The notes: generated by a model not told the origin, from the letters alone. A stretch of 64,000 nucleotides of DNA from G051903925 sp051903925 (GCF_051903925.1 NZ_CP173678.1:1240001-1304000); one strand, 5' to 3'; counted from the first letter of the stretch, positions 9,579 to 18,768 are shown. Numbers and translations: made by a program.

Positions 9579-10928
9579 CTACAGCGCGTCCTTCACCGTG
9601 TAGCCGGCATAGGCCGCGGCCAGGTACACGCCGCGCAGGGCAGCAGCCGGGAAGCGCTTCAGCGGCTGGCTCATGGGCGCGGGGCCAAAGCCGCCGCTGG
9701 GGTCGTTGCGTCCGGCGATGTCCTGCGCCAGGTGACGCCCGCACCAGGTCGCCATGGCGACGCCGTTGCCATGATAGGCGAGCGCATAGGAGACGCTCGA
9801 ATCCTCGGCCAGCCGGCCCATGTGCGGCAGCAGGTCATAGGAAAGGTCGGTCAGGCCACGCCAGAAGTGCGTGATCTCCACCCCCTTCCAGGCGGGGAAC
9901 TGCTGGTACAGGCGCCGGGTCATCCAGCCCTGCTTGCGCTGGGCCGCCGACGGTGCCGCGCTGAGGCCGCCGCGCGAGCCGAACAGGAAGCGGTTGTCGG
10001 GCAGCAGGCGGAAATAGAACAGCAGGTTGCGGGTGTCGAACATCACCTGCCGGCTGCGGAAGGCGTGGGCGTCCAGCTCGGCCTGGGTCAGCGGCCGCGT
10101 GACGATGATGTTGGTCAGCACCGGCAGCAAGACGGCCTCGAACGCCGGATGCAATGCCTCTGGCGTGAAGCCGGCCGTGGCCATGACGACCCGCCGCGCC
10201 TTCAGCGTGCCCCCGGCGGTGGCCAGGTGGTGCAGTGTGCCCACCTTGTCCCAGCGCAGCACACGGCTGCGGCCATGGACGCGGGCGCCGTGGCGCAGCG
10301 CCGCACGGGCAAGGCCCTTCACGTACTTCAGCGGATGCAGGCCGAAGCCGTCGGGATAAAGCAGGCCGCCATGCGCTTCCGGCCCGCGATAGGCCCGGGT
10401 GACGAAGCCGGCGCGATCGACCAGGGTGCTGCCCAGCCCGAAATCGCGGGCCAGCGCCTCGCGCTCCGCCGCCAGGCCCGTCATGCGGCTGGGGCGGTGG
10501 GCGATCTCCCACTCCCCCGCCTCGGTCGCGTCGAAGTCGATGCCCTCCTGCTCGCCCAGCGTCCGCACCAGCGCGACGGACTCGGTCTGCGCGTCGCTGA
10601 ACCGCCGCGCCTCGTCCAGGCCGAACTTGGCGATGATCGCGTCCCAGCCCAGCTTGGTCGAGCCGCGCACGCAGAAGCCACCATTGCGGCCCGATGCGCC
10701 CCAGCCGATCGGCCCCGCCTCGAGCACGGCCACGTCGATGCCGTGGTCGCGGGCCAGATGAAGCGCGCACGACAGGCCCGTATAGCCGCCCCCGATCACG
10801 GCCACGTCGCAGGTGGCGTCACCGGCCAGGGGGGTCGCCTCGTCCACCGGGGGGCCGGCGGTTGCTTCCCAGTAGCTGGGCACGGCCTGCCCGGCGTCAT
10901 AGATCGACGGATCGTAGAGATCGGCCAT
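9579..10928 (-). CDS. FAD-dependent oxidoreductase (DAO family, PuuB-like)
   Basis: 449 residues. After about 45 residues (SYWEATAGPP is typical of the family) comes the FAD dinucleotide-binding motif VAVIGGGYTGLSCALHLA, then LEAGPIGWGASGRNGGF, the signature of gamma-glutamylputrescine oxidase and related amine oxidases. The C-terminal part contains LAYHGNGVAMATWCG, the FAD-binding end of the DAO fold. It probably oxidises a secondary or primary amine with O2 or another acceptor in the cytosol. The start at 10928 matches the family N-terminus. No putrescine-utilisation genes adjoin it, so the substrate is open. The 181-bp gap to ftsE holds no gene. Confidence 0.88.
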   Translation of the reverse strand: MADLYDPSIYDAGQAVPSYWEATAGPPVDEATPLAGDATCDVAVIGGGYTGLSCALHLARDHGIDVAVLEAGPIGWGASGRNGGFCVRGSTKLGWDAIIAKFGLDEARRFSDAQTESVALVRTLGEQEGIDFDATEAGEWEIAHRPSRMTGLAAEREALARDFGLGSTLVDRAGFVTRAYRGPEAHGGLLYPDGFGLHPLKYVKGLARAALRHGARVHGRSRVLRWDKVGTLHHLATAGGTLKARRVVMATAGFTPEALHPAFEAVLLPVLTNIIVTRPLTQAELDAHAFRSRQVMFDTRNLLFYFRLLPDNRFLFGSRGGLSAAPSAAQRKQGWMTRRLYQQFPAWKGVEITHFWRGLTDLSYDLLPHMGRLAEDSSVSYALAYHGNGVAMATWCGRHLAQDIAGRNDPSGGFGPAPMSQPLKRFPAAALRGVYLAAAYAGYTVKDAL

Positions 10929-11109
10929 GGCGATGCGATTGCCCTGCGCGTGATCGGTGCGCCCGGGATGGTGGACCTTCCCGGGGCGCCGTGCCACCCT
11001 CGACCCGATGGTTGTCCGGGATTCGCCGCTGCGGCGCCCGGACGGGGCGGCCGGGATTCCGGCCACGACGATCAAGGGCGCCTGTGCGCGCCCGCAATCA
11101 AGGTGACGG

Positions 11110-11916
11110 TTGGTGGTGCGTTTCGAGAACGTCGGCATGCGATATGGCCAGGCCGACGAAGTCTTGCGGGACATCAGCTTCACGCTCGAGCCAGGCTCGT
11201 TCACGTTCGTGACGGGTCCGAGCGGGGCCGGCAAATCCTCCCTGCTCAAGCTGCTGTACCTGGCGCATCGCCCGTCCCGCGGGTTGATCGAGCTGTTCGG
11301 CCATGACCTGTCCCAGGTCCCGCGCAACGACCTGCCCGGCTTTCGCCGGCGGATCGGTGTGGTCTTTCAGGAGTTCCGCCTGCTGGAACATCTCAGCGCC
11401 TATGACAACGTGGCCCTGCCGCTGCGCGTCGCCGGGCAAAGCGATGCCCAGGCGCGCGAGAATGTGGTCGAGCTGCTGAACTGGGTCGGGCTGGGCGAGC
11501 GGCTGAGGGCCCGCCCCTCGGCCCTGTCGGGCGGCGAGAAGCAGCGCCTGGCCATCGCCCGCGCGGTGATCAACCGGCCCGAGCTGCTGATCGCGGACGA
11601 GCCCACGGCCAGCGTGGATCCCGAGATGGGCGAGCGGCTGATGCACCTGTTCGTGGAGCTGAACCGGATCGGCACGACAATCGTCCTGGCGACCCACGAC
11701 GCCGCGCTGATCAACCGCTATGACACGCGGGTGCTGCGCCTGGACGAGGGCGAACTGGTGGGCCCGCGCCTGCGCGGTGCCCGGCCGCTCGGCGCCCGCG
11801 CCGCCGGCCAGCCGCCGGCCCTGGCCGCGGTCGAGGACGTGCCCGACATCCCGCCCCCGCCGAACCCCGAGCAGAGTGCCGAGCGGGCAGAGAGAACCGA
11901 TGGGGGCCTGTCATGA
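11110..11916 (+). CDS. ftsE: Cell-division ABC transporter ATP-binding protein FtsE
   Basis: 268 residues. It has Walker A GPSGAGKSS, the Q-loop FQEFRLLEHLSAYDNVALPLRV (typical of FtsE), signature LSGGEKQRLAIARA, Walker B LLIADEPTASVD and H-loop LATHD. FtsE with FtsX forms the divisome complex that activates peptidoglycan hydrolases. The start is TTG 11110 or the GTG codons at 11113 and 11116; no ATG fits. The C-terminus has an extra Pro/Ala-rich tail of about 45 residues (from about 225) beyond the usual FtsE length. It overlaps ftsX by 4 bp (ATGA), which implies translational coupling. Confidence 0.93.
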   Translation: MVVRFENVGMRYGQADEVLRDISFTLEPGSFTFVTGPSGAGKSSLLKLLYLAHRPSRGLIELFGHDLSQVPRNDLPGFRRRIGVVFQEFRLLEHLSAYDNVALPLRVAGQSDAQARENVVELLNWVGLGERLRARPSALSGGEKQRLAIARAVINRPELLIADEPTASVDPEMGERLMHLFVELNRIGTTIVLATHDAALINRYDTRVLRLDEGELVGPRLRGARPLGARAAGQPPALAAVEDVPDIPPPPNPEQSAERAERTDGGLS

Positions 11917-12785
11917 GCGATGCCTCCCTGCTGCCGCAGGACCGCCTGGCGACACGGCTGCTGCCGGCGGTGATTGCCGTCATGGTCCTGCTGGCGGCCA
12001 TCGCGATCGGTGGCCTGTTCACCCTGAACGCCGCGCTGGCCACGTGGTCGGACGAGCTGGGTGGCGACCTGACGGTACAGATCCCGGCCCTGGATGACGC
12101 CAGTGCCGAGGCCGAGATGGCGGCGGCGCTGGAGACGCTGAAGCAGACGCCCGGCATCGTCCAGGCGGCACCCATGGCGCGGCCCGTGCTGGAGGCTCTG
12201 CTGGAGCCTTGGCTTGGCGCCGGCAACGTGCCGCCCGACCTGCCCCTGCCCCGCCTGATCGAGGTGCGGATCGACGTCCTGAACCCGCCCGACATGCCGG
12301 CCCTGCGCAAGACGCTGGCCGATCGCGCGCCCAATGCCCGGCTGGAGGATCCGAAGGAATGGCTGCATGGGCTGGTCGTCCTGACCCGGACGGCGCAGTT
12401 CATCGCCCTGGGCGTCGTCGTCCTGGTCCTGGGCGCGCTGGTCGCGACGGTGGTCCTGGCCACGCGGGCGGGACTGGCCGCCAATGAATCGGTGGTCGAG
12501 GTGATGCACCTGGTCGGTGCCCAGGATTCCTTCGTGGCCCACCAGTTCGAACGGCAATACCTGGTGCTGGGCCTGAAGGGCGGCCTGGCCGGGCTGGTCC
12601 TCGCGATCCTGGCCTATGGCCTGCTGGTGCTGCTGCGGGGCGACGTGGAGGCCGGATTCCTGCCCGACCTGACGCCCGGCATCGGCCAGATCCTGACCTT
12701 CCTGATGCTGCCCGTCCTGGTCGCGGCGCTGACCACCCTGTCCGCCGGCCTGACCGTACGCGGCCAGTTGGGCCGCCTGTCCTGA
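11913..12785 (+). CDS. ftsX: Cell-division ABC transporter permease FtsX
   Basis: 290 residues. An N-terminal cytoplasmic start leads to a first transmembrane helix at about 15-40, then a periplasmic domain of about 125 residues (the part that contacts hydrolase regulators). Three further helices lie in the C-terminal half (about 165-190, 215-240, 255-280), the FtsX permease fold. A VVEVMHLVGAQDSFVAHQFERQ stretch is typical of FtsX. It overlaps ftsE by 4 bp and is followed after 13 bp by the HAD phosphatase gene, so all are probably one operon. Confidence 0.92.
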   Translation: MSDASLLPQDRLATRLLPAVIAVMVLLAAIAIGGLFTLNAALATWSDELGGDLTVQIPALDDASAEAEMAAALETLKQTPGIVQAAPMARPVLEALLEPWLGAGNVPPDLPLPRLIEVRIDVLNPPDMPALRKTLADRAPNARLEDPKEWLHGLVVLTRTAQFIALGVVVLVLGALVATVVLATRAGLAANESVVEVMHLVGAQDSFVAHQFERQYLVLGLKGGLAGLVLAILAYGLLVLLRGDVEAGFLPDLTPGIGQILTFLMLPVLVAALTTLSAGLTVRGQLGRLS

Positions 12786-12798
12786 TCCGGTCGGCGTG

Positions 12799-13341
12799 AT
12801 GCTGGTCCTGCTCGACCGCGACGGGGTGCTGGTGGAGGACCGCACGGACTATGTCCGCACCCCCGACCAGCTGGTGCCGCTGCCCGGCGCGCTGGAGGCC
12901 GTCGCCCGGCTGAGCCAGGCTGGCCACCTGACGGCCGTCGTCACCAACCAGGCCTGTGTCGGCAAGGGCATCATCGACGAGGCCATGCTGGGCCGCATCC
13001 ACGAACGCCTGAACGCCCTGGTGCGGCAGGCGGGCGGGCGGCTGGACGCGATCTATCACTGCCCCGACCCTCCCTGGGCCGCGGGGCCCCGGCGCAAGCC
13101 AGAGCCTGGCATGCTGAGCGAGGCGCTGCGCCGCTTCCGCAGCACGCCGGCGGAGGCCATGATGATCGGCGACACGCTGCGCGACCTGGAGGCTGCGGCC
13201 CGGCTCGGCGTGCGGCGCATCCTGGTGCGCAGCGGGCAGGGGGCACAGACCCAGGCCCGGGGACTGCCGCCGCATGTCCTGCCCGTGGCGGTGCACGACG
13301 ACCTGGGGGCGGCGGTGTCCGCTCTCCTGGACGGGCGTTGA
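12799..13341 (+). CDS. HAD-superfamily phosphatase, GmhB-like (histidinol/heptose bisphosphate type)
   Basis: 180 residues. Motif I LLDRDGVL (Asp6 and Asp8), motif II TNQ and motif III/IV KPEPGM followed by MMIGDTLRDLEAAARLGVR place it in the HisB-N/GmhB group of HAD phosphatases. Typical GmhB has a Cys/His zinc loop before RKP; here only one Cys (YHCPDPPWAAGPRRKP) remains, so zinc is probably not bound. It could dephosphorylate D-glycero-D-manno-heptose 1,7-bisphosphate or another sugar bisphosphate; this is uncertain. GTG 12796 is an alternative start. It overlaps the YdcF-like gene by 4 bp within the ftsEX operon. Confidence 0.82.
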   Translation: MLVLLDRDGVLVEDRTDYVRTPDQLVPLPGALEAVARLSQAGHLTAVVTNQACVGKGIIDEAMLGRIHERLNALVRQAGGRLDAIYHCPDPPWAAGPRRKPEPGMLSEALRRFRSTPAEAMMIGDTLRDLEAAARLGVRRILVRSGQGAQTQARGLPPHVLPVAVHDDLGAAVSALLDGR

Positions 13342-13907
13342 GCGGGTCCCGCGGGGTGCGCACCATCAGCCTGCTCATCCGCCTTGTCGTGGCGTCGATC
13401 CTGGTCTGGGCCGGGGGATTCCTGGTCTTCCTTGCAACGCTGCCCCCCTCAGGCACCGCCGCCGACCGGGCCGACGGCATTGTTGTCCTGACCGGCGGGC
13501 CGGGTCGCCTGGATGCCGCGCTCGACCTGCTAGGCCAGGGACGGGGGACGCGGCTGCTGATTTCGGGCGTGAACCCGGAAACGACCATGGCCGACATCCA
13601 GCGCACCACGCGCGGCGCCGCCCGCCTGTTCGCCTGCTGCGTCGACCTGGATCATGCGGCGCGCGATACGATCGGCAATGCCCGGGAAACGGCCCGCTGG
13701 GCGCGGGAGCGGGGCTATCGCTCGGTCCTGGTGGTGACGGGCGTGGGACACATGAAGCGCAGCCTGGTTGAACTGGGACAGGTCATGCCGGCCGTGACGC
13801 TGGTTCCCCATGCCGTTGTCGGCCGGGAGGGTGATCTGATGGCGCTGGCCACAGAGTTCGACAAGTACCTGGCCGTGTTGATGCGCCGCGCGCTGCAGGC
13901 GACCTGA
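13338..13907 (+). CDS. YdcF family (DUF218) membrane-anchored protein
   Basis: 189 residues. One transmembrane helix at about 10-32 is followed by the DUF218 fold: GIVVLTGGPGRLDAALDLL, LLISGVNPETTM, DHAARDTIGNARETARWA, LVVTGVGHMKRSLVEL. ElyC and SanA of this fold act in cell-envelope metabolism. In many alphaproteobacteria a YdcF gene follows ftsEX and precedes plsC; here no plsC follows. The start is TTG 13338, overlapping the upstream stop, or GTG 13356. A role in envelope precursor handling is inferred from family and context. Confidence 0.82.
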   Translation: MSGSRGVRTISLLIRLVVASILVWAGGFLVFLATLPPSGTAADRADGIVVLTGGPGRLDAALDLLGQGRGTRLLISGVNPETTMADIQRTTRGAARLFACCVDLDHAARDTIGNARETARWARERGYRSVLVVTGVGHMKRSLVELGQVMPAVTLVPHAVVGREGDLMALATEFDKYLAVLMRRALQAT

Positions 13908-13991
13908 TCCGGTCAACCTGATCCAGGCGCCGCCGACGCGGTTGTGGTTGAGTGGCGGGCAAAACGGCGTTCTATTCCTGGCATCAAGAAG

Positions 13992-15026
13992 ATGGATGGA
14001 AAGCCCAGGACCATGTCGCCAGTCAGCCGCCCCGCGTTCGCGGGCAATCGCGTCGTCCGCCATACCGGCTCGCGCTACCCCATCCTGCAATCGCCGATGA
14101 GCTGGATTGCGCGCGCGCCGCTGGTGTCCGCGGTGTCTGCGGCAGGGGCCATGGGGGTGCTGGAGACGAGCAGCGGCTTTCCCGTCGTGGCCGAGGAATA
14201 CGCCGCGATCCGCGCCGCGACCGACCAGCCCTTTGCCATCAACATCGCGATCAAGTTCATCAAGGACCGGCCAGAGGTCGAGCGTGCCGTGCTCGACTGG
14301 GCGCTGGACGGCCGTGTCGGCTTCGTCACCACCTCCGCCGGGGACCCGCGGCGCCACGTCCAGCGCATCAAGGACGCAGGCGTGATCGTCTATCACCAGG
14401 TGGCGACGCTGGAAGGCGCACTGAAGGCTCAGGATGCCGGCGTCGACGGACTGGTGGTCGAGGGTGGGGAGAGTGGCGGCGTGCGTGGCGCCGATGCCGT
14501 GCACAGCTTTGCCCTGCTGCAGGCCGTGCGCGAGCGGGTCGACCTGCCCATCGTGGCGGCGGGCGGCATCGTCGACGGCCGCGGCATGGCCGCCGCCTTT
14601 GCCCTGGGGGCGGAGGGGGTCGCCATGGGCACGCGCTTTGTCTGCTCCGCGGAAAGCCCGGTCCACGTCAACTACAAGCAGGGCATCGTCGATGCCGGCG
14701 CCAGCGGCAGCCTGACGGTACCCATGGGCGGGCGCGCCATCATCCGCGTGCTGCGCAACGACCTGAGCGAGGGCATTGCCAGCGGCCGGGTCGAGCCGCT
14801 GCACCCGCAAAGCTCGATCGACAACCTCTATGTCGGCGGCGACCTGGGCAAGGCGATGGGTTCGGCCGGCGAATCGGCAGGCCTGATCCATGCGATCCTG
14901 CCCGCGGCCCAGATCGTGGAGGACACGGTCGCCGGCTTCTGGCGTGAGATCGAGCGCCTGTCCGGACTACTGCATGGCCAGACACAGAGCGACCGGACAT
15001 TGGGCGACCGGGCGGCAGCGGGCTGA
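13992..15026 (+). CDS. Nitronate monooxygenase family protein (FMN)
   Basis: 344 residues. The TIM-barrel of nitronate monooxygenase/2-nitropropane dioxygenase is clear: YPILQSPM near the start, VVEGGESGGVRG in the middle, then the FMN phosphate-binding GG in IVAAGGIVDGRGMAAAFALGAEGVAMGTRFV. These enzymes use FMN and O2 to oxidise alkyl nitronates; some relatives act as enoyl reductases. ATG 13992 is preceded by a weak AAGAAG; ATG 14013 is an alternative. It is probably a separate transcription unit from the upstream operon (84-bp gap). Confidence 0.85.
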   Translation: MDGKPRTMSPVSRPAFAGNRVVRHTGSRYPILQSPMSWIARAPLVSAVSAAGAMGVLETSSGFPVVAEEYAAIRAATDQPFAINIAIKFIKDRPEVERAVLDWALDGRVGFVTTSAGDPRRHVQRIKDAGVIVYHQVATLEGALKAQDAGVDGLVVEGGESGGVRGADAVHSFALLQAVRERVDLPIVAAGGIVDGRGMAAAFALGAEGVAMGTRFVCSAESPVHVNYKQGIVDAGASGSLTVPMGGRAIIRVLRNDLSEGIASGRVEPLHPQSSIDNLYVGGDLGKAMGSAGESAGLIHAILPAAQIVEDTVAGFWREIERLSGLLHGQTQSDRTLGDRAAAG

Positions 15027-15136
15027 CGCGGGACGGCGATTGATCCTGGGCAAACCGGGCGCCCGCAATCGGTCCACACTGATCGTGCGGCGTCCCCGGC
15101 CCGGGCGGGGCGCCCCTTGCCGCTGATGGATGGCCG

Positions 15137-15571
15137 ATGCTGATCAACCTGCTGCTGGGGACCTGCGTCATCGCGGGAACCGTCGTCATCCACACGTCGG
15201 GAATGGTCATCCTGACCCGCGTCGCCCAGGCCGTGAACGAGCGGTTGCGCCTGCACCGCCACGATGCCGGCCGCACCCTGTCAATGATCGGCACGGTGCT
15301 GGGCCTGTTCGGGCTGCACACGCTGGAAGTCTGGCTCTGGGCGGCGGTGTTCCTGGCGATCGGGGCGTTTTCCCGGGTAGAGGACGCGCTCTATTTTTCG
15401 GTCTCGACCTTTGCCACGGTCGGCTATGGCGACGTCGTCCTGCTCCACGACTGGCGCCTGCTGGGGGCCATGGAGGGGATCAACGGCTTCCTCCTGATCG
15501 GCTGGTCGACTGCCTACCTGATCGCCGCGTCGATCCGCCACGGGCCTTTCCAGGCGGGCGTCCACTTCTGA
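15137..15571 (+). CDS. Small potassium-channel-like protein
   Basis: 144 residues with hydrophobic helices at about 5-28, 48-78 and 108-136 and a pore loop between the last two. The selectivity filter TVGYGD (residues 94-99) is the canonical K+ filter. There is no C-terminal RCK or cyclic-nucleotide domain, so it is a minimal Ion_trans_2-type channel, expected to be tetrameric in the inner membrane. A polar segment VNERLRLHRHDAGRT links helices 1 and 2. The gap of 110 bp upstream holds no gene. Confidence 0.87.
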   Translation: MLINLLLGTCVIAGTVVIHTSGMVILTRVAQAVNERLRLHRHDAGRTLSMIGTVLGLFGLHTLEVWLWAAVFLAIGAFSRVEDALYFSVSTFATVGYGDVVLLHDWRLLGAMEGINGFLLIGWSTAYLIAASIRHGPFQAGVHF

Positions 15572-15650
15572 ACGCTGCCCCCTCGGCCCGCGCTGCGATC
15601 CGTGGGATCGTGCGCACGGACCGTCGGTGTGGTCCATGTGGAGGCGTGGC

Positions 15651-17543
15651 ATGGTCGATCGTCGATCCTGGACCCGGCGTGATCTGGGCGGGCTGATCCT
15701 GGGCGGGGCGGCGGGCCTGGGCGTGAAGGCCGGGCGGGCGGGCGCGCAGGACGGAGGACAGGCGGGGGCAGGCCTGTTGCGCAGCACCGACTTCGGCATC
15801 GTGGCCGATGGCGGCGCCACCGACCAGGCGGCGCGCATCAACGCCATGCTCGCCGCCTCGGCCAACCAGCGCATGCAGGGCGGCAGCCAGCGCGAGGTCG
15901 TCTTCAGCGGCGGCGGGACCGTTGCGACCGGCCCCCTGACCGTGCCGCACAGCAATATCCGCATCATTTTCGACGGCGACCTGCAGCTGGTGCCGTTCAG
16001 CGTGGCGGCCGGGGGCATCCAGTGGTCGGGGCGGGATGTCGACACCTATCTCTCCCTGGCCGCCGACGCGGCGGCAGGCGGCACGTCCGTCCGCGTCGCC
16101 GATGCGGCGGGCCTGGCGGCCGGCCAATGGTGCCGCATCGCCAGCGAGCGTCCGCTGCCCGACGTGCCCAACGACGCCGGCAAGACATGCGGCCAGATCG
16201 TGCGGATCGCCGCCGTGGAGGGTGGCACCGTCCATTTCGACAGCGCCCTGTTCTATGACTATGCCGTGGCCGACGGGGCAAAGCTGGGCGCCTTCGCCAG
16301 CTTCCTGGAGAACATCACGATCGAGGGATTCCGCTGGGGCAGCATGGATGCCAAGCGCGGCGGGCGCGGCATCTCGCTGGCCTTTGCCGCGCATGTCCGG
16401 ATCGATGGTGCCCGCCTTGAGCACACGCGCGACATGGACGGCAAGGAATCGAGCGGACGCGACGGGATCATCCTGGGCGACGTGGTCGACGCGGTGATCA
16501 ACGAGCCGGTCATGACGCAGATCGGCTGGTATGGCGTCGCCGTCGACCGTGCCTGCCGCGACATCACGCTGAAGGGGGGCACGTTCGTGGGCGCCCGCCA
16601 TGCCGTGTCCGTCGGCGCAAACGGCACTTATGGCGAGCCGGTCGACCTGGGCTTCTTCGGTGTGGTCAGCCGCGAGTCGACTCTGTCGGCCTTTGACACG
16701 CACGAGGTGGGGCGCCGCATCACCTTCGATTCCTGCGTGTCGGAGGGCCATGGCGACAATGGCGGCCAGGTCCGCACCAGCTTCGTCACCCATCGCAACT
16801 GCCGCTATGTCGGCGGTCGCAAGGCGGTGAGCGATGGGGTGAAGATCGCGACGAACGCCGGCCGCAGCCTGCGCGGCACGGTGATCGAGCGCCTGGTCGC
16901 AACCGGCAATGGCCGCTTCGGCATCAACAACGGCGCCATGGACACCGTGATCAGCGACGCCGAATGCGTCGGCAACGGCCTGGGCGGCATCGCCACCAAT
17001 GGAGGCCGGATCACGGGCGGCCGCGTGGAGGAAAACGGCAAGGGCTCGGGCATCGGCATCCAGTATCCGGCCACGCCGGTCCATCCGGCCGGCCCGCTGC
17101 TGGTCTCGGGCGTCGCCCTGGCGCGCGACGGCCGGCGGCAGGCGATGGCCCTGCGCGGCCTGGCCGCGACCGGCTTCGGCCAGGTGACGGTCGAGGATTG
17201 CGACCTCAGCGGCAACTACCAGTACTGGGCCTCGGTCCCCGGCACGGAGGCCGTGGCTCCCCCGGCCCTGCGCCGCATCACCTGGACCAGGGGAGCGCCC
17301 CGGTCGGGAACGATGACGCTTGTGGCGGGCAAGGCGAACGTCGCCACCAAGGCCGTCCGCGCGGTCAAGGCTGCATCCGGGGGAGGCGGCGCGATCAGTC
17401 CGCTGCAGAGCCAGGTCCACCTGATTCCTGCCGGGGGAACCCTGCGCGGCACCCTGAGCGTCGTGGTGATCGACCAGGCCTCCTTCACCGTCACCTCCAC
17501 CGACCCGACCGACACCGCCACCCTCGCCTGGTCGGTCGAATAG
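15651..17543 (+). CDS. Tat-exported right-handed parallel beta-helix protein
   Basis: 630 residues. The N-terminus carries a twin-arginine signal (WTRRDLGGLILGGAAGLG, Arg9-Arg10) ending near an AxA site before about residue 37. The mature part begins TDFGIVADGGATDQAARINAML, the common start of pectate-lyase-3/glycan-active beta-helix proteins. Repeated IxxxGxxxxGxxGIxxN-type coils follow (GRFGINNGAMDTVISDAECVG, GLGGIATNGGRI). GGAGG 8 nt upstream supports ATG 15651 over ATG 15627. A periplasmic or secreted polysaccharide-active role is likely, but no catalytic residues can be assigned and no sugar genes adjoin it. Confidence 0.8.
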   Translation: MVDRRSWTRRDLGGLILGGAAGLGVKAGRAGAQDGGQAGAGLLRSTDFGIVADGGATDQAARINAMLAASANQRMQGGSQREVVFSGGGTVATGPLTVPHSNIRIIFDGDLQLVPFSVAAGGIQWSGRDVDTYLSLAADAAAGGTSVRVADAAGLAAGQWCRIASERPLPDVPNDAGKTCGQIVRIAAVEGGTVHFDSALFYDYAVADGAKLGAFASFLENITIEGFRWGSMDAKRGGRGISLAFAAHVRIDGARLEHTRDMDGKESSGRDGIILGDVVDAVINEPVMTQIGWYGVAVDRACRDITLKGGTFVGARHAVSVGANGTYGEPVDLGFFGVVSRESTLSAFDTHEVGRRITFDSCVSEGHGDNGGQVRTSFVTHRNCRYVGGRKAVSDGVKIATNAGRSLRGTVIERLVATGNGRFGINNGAMDTVISDAECVGNGLGGIATNGGRITGGRVEENGKGSGIGIQYPATPVHPAGPLLVSGVALARDGRRQAMALRGLAATGFGQVTVEDCDLSGNYQYWASVPGTEAVAPPALRRITWTRGAPRSGTMTLVAGKANVATKAVRAVKAASGGGGAISPLQSQVHLIPAGGTLRGTLSVVVIDQASFTVTSTDPTDTATLAWSVE

Positions 17544-17569
17544 AGGCGGGTCGCCTCCCGCGGGGGCAT

Positions 17570-17660
17570 CAATTAAACAAGATTTTAGTGGAAAAATTCT
17601 TATACATCTGGGTGATGCAGGAATTACGTTGTCGCGTTCAATTTTGCCGTGATTTGATCA
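17570..17660 (+). promoter_or_regulatory. AT-rich upstream region of ssu operon
   Basis: The 277-bp gap before ssuA opens with an AT-rich stretch unusual for this genome, including TTAAAC, TTTTAG, TATACA and a TTGTCG-N18-TTTGAT pair that could be a weak promoter. Sulfur-starvation control of ssu genes is normal in other bacteria; no regulator gene is adjacent. The downstream half (17660-17820) is GC-rich and contains no gene. Confidence 0.35.
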
Positions 17661-17820
17661 GCCCATGTTCATGCGAGCCTTTCACCGATCCCGCGCACCT
17701 GCCCTGTGGGCCTGCTGCTGCCGGACTTCGCTGCGCCCGACCTGAGGCCGGGAGGGGTGCTGCTGCCCCTTGGATACTGACCGGCGCCCCAAGACGCCCC
17801 CCAAATGATGGAGACTGGTG

Positions 17821-18768
17821 ATGACACTGCGTTTGCGGCTGGCCGCACTTGGCCTGGTGGCGGCGCTGGGCACCGCCCTGCTGGCGGGTGCTGCCCAGGC
17901 CGAGACGGTGCTGCGCGTCGGCTACCAGAAGTACGGCACGCTGGTCCTGCTCAAGGAGCGCGGCCTGCTGGAGGAGAAGCTTAAGCCGCTGGGCGTCAGC
18001 GTGACCTGGACCGAGTTTCCAGGCGGGCCCCAGCTGCTGGAGGCGCTGAACGTCGGCGCCATCGACTTCGGCACCACGGGGGAGGCGCCGCCAATCTTCG
18101 CGCAGGCGGCCGGCGCGCCGCTGCTCTATGTCGGGTACGAGCCGCCGGCGCCCAAGGGCGAGGCGATCTTGGTGCCCAAGGACAGCGCGATCCAGTCGAT
18201 CGCCGACCTGAAGGGGCGCAAGGTCGCCCTGAACAAGGGCTCCAACGTCCACTACCTGCTGATCAAGGCGCTGGAGGCCAATGGCCTGCAGATCACCGAT
18301 ATCGAGCCGATCTACCTTCCGCCGGCCGACGCCCGCGCCGCGTTCGAGCGGGGCTCGGTCGATGCCTGGGTCATCTGGGACCCGTTCCTCGCCGCGGCCG
18401 AGGCGGCAACCGGCGCGCGCCAGCTGGCCAATGGCGAGGGGCTGGTCGCGAACACCCAGTTCTTCCTGGCCGAGAAGGCCTTCACCACCGCCAATCCGCA
18501 GGTCATCGACACGGTCCTGGCCGCCCTGGTCGAGGTCGAGGACTGGGCCGCCAAGGACACCAAGGCGGTCGCAGCCGAGCTGTCGCCCCGGGTCGGCATC
18601 CCGGCGCCCATCCTGGAAGTGGCCATCGGCCGCCTGACGTTCGGCGTCAAGCCGCTGACGCCCGAAGTGGTCGCGGCCCAGCAGGAGATCGCCGACACGT
18701 TCCACCGCGTGGGCCTGCTGCCCAAGCCGATCACGGTCAGCGACGCCGTGCGGGGAGGTGGGTCATGA
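17821..18768 (+). CDS. ssuA: Aliphatic sulfonate ABC transporter substrate-binding protein
   Basis: 315 residues with a Sec signal peptide ending at AQA (about residue 27). The mature protein starts ETVLRVGYQKYGTLVLLKERG, and EFPGGPQLLEALNVGAIDFGTTGEAPP is the SsuA/TauA family signature. It should bind alkanesulfonates in the periplasm and deliver them to SsuBC. The ATG is preceded by GGAGACTGGTG. It overlaps ssuD by 4 bp. The four following genes form one operon, giving sulfonate uptake plus desulfonation under sulfur limitation. Confidence 0.93.
   Translation: MTLRLRLAALGLVAALGTALLAGAAQAETVLRVGYQKYGTLVLLKERGLLEEKLKPLGVSVTWTEFPGGPQLLEALNVGAIDFGTTGEAPPIFAQAAGAPLLYVGYEPPAPKGEAILVPKDSAIQSIADLKGRKVALNKGSNVHYLLIKALEANGLQITDIEPIYLPPADARAAFERGSVDAWVIWDPFLAAAEAATGARQLANGEGLVANTQFFLAEKAFTTANPQVIDTVLAALVEVEDWAAKDTKAVAAELSPRVGIPAPILEVAIGRLTFGVKPLTPEVVAAQQEIADTFHRVGLLPKPITVSDAVRGGGS

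Noticed and set aside
17640..17700. Possible SAM-II-like riboswitch before ssuA (GTGATTTG followed by GC-rich arms)
   Set aside because: The conserved TTGCAGCC and GCTAAA parts of the pseudoknot are missing, so the match is only a short string.
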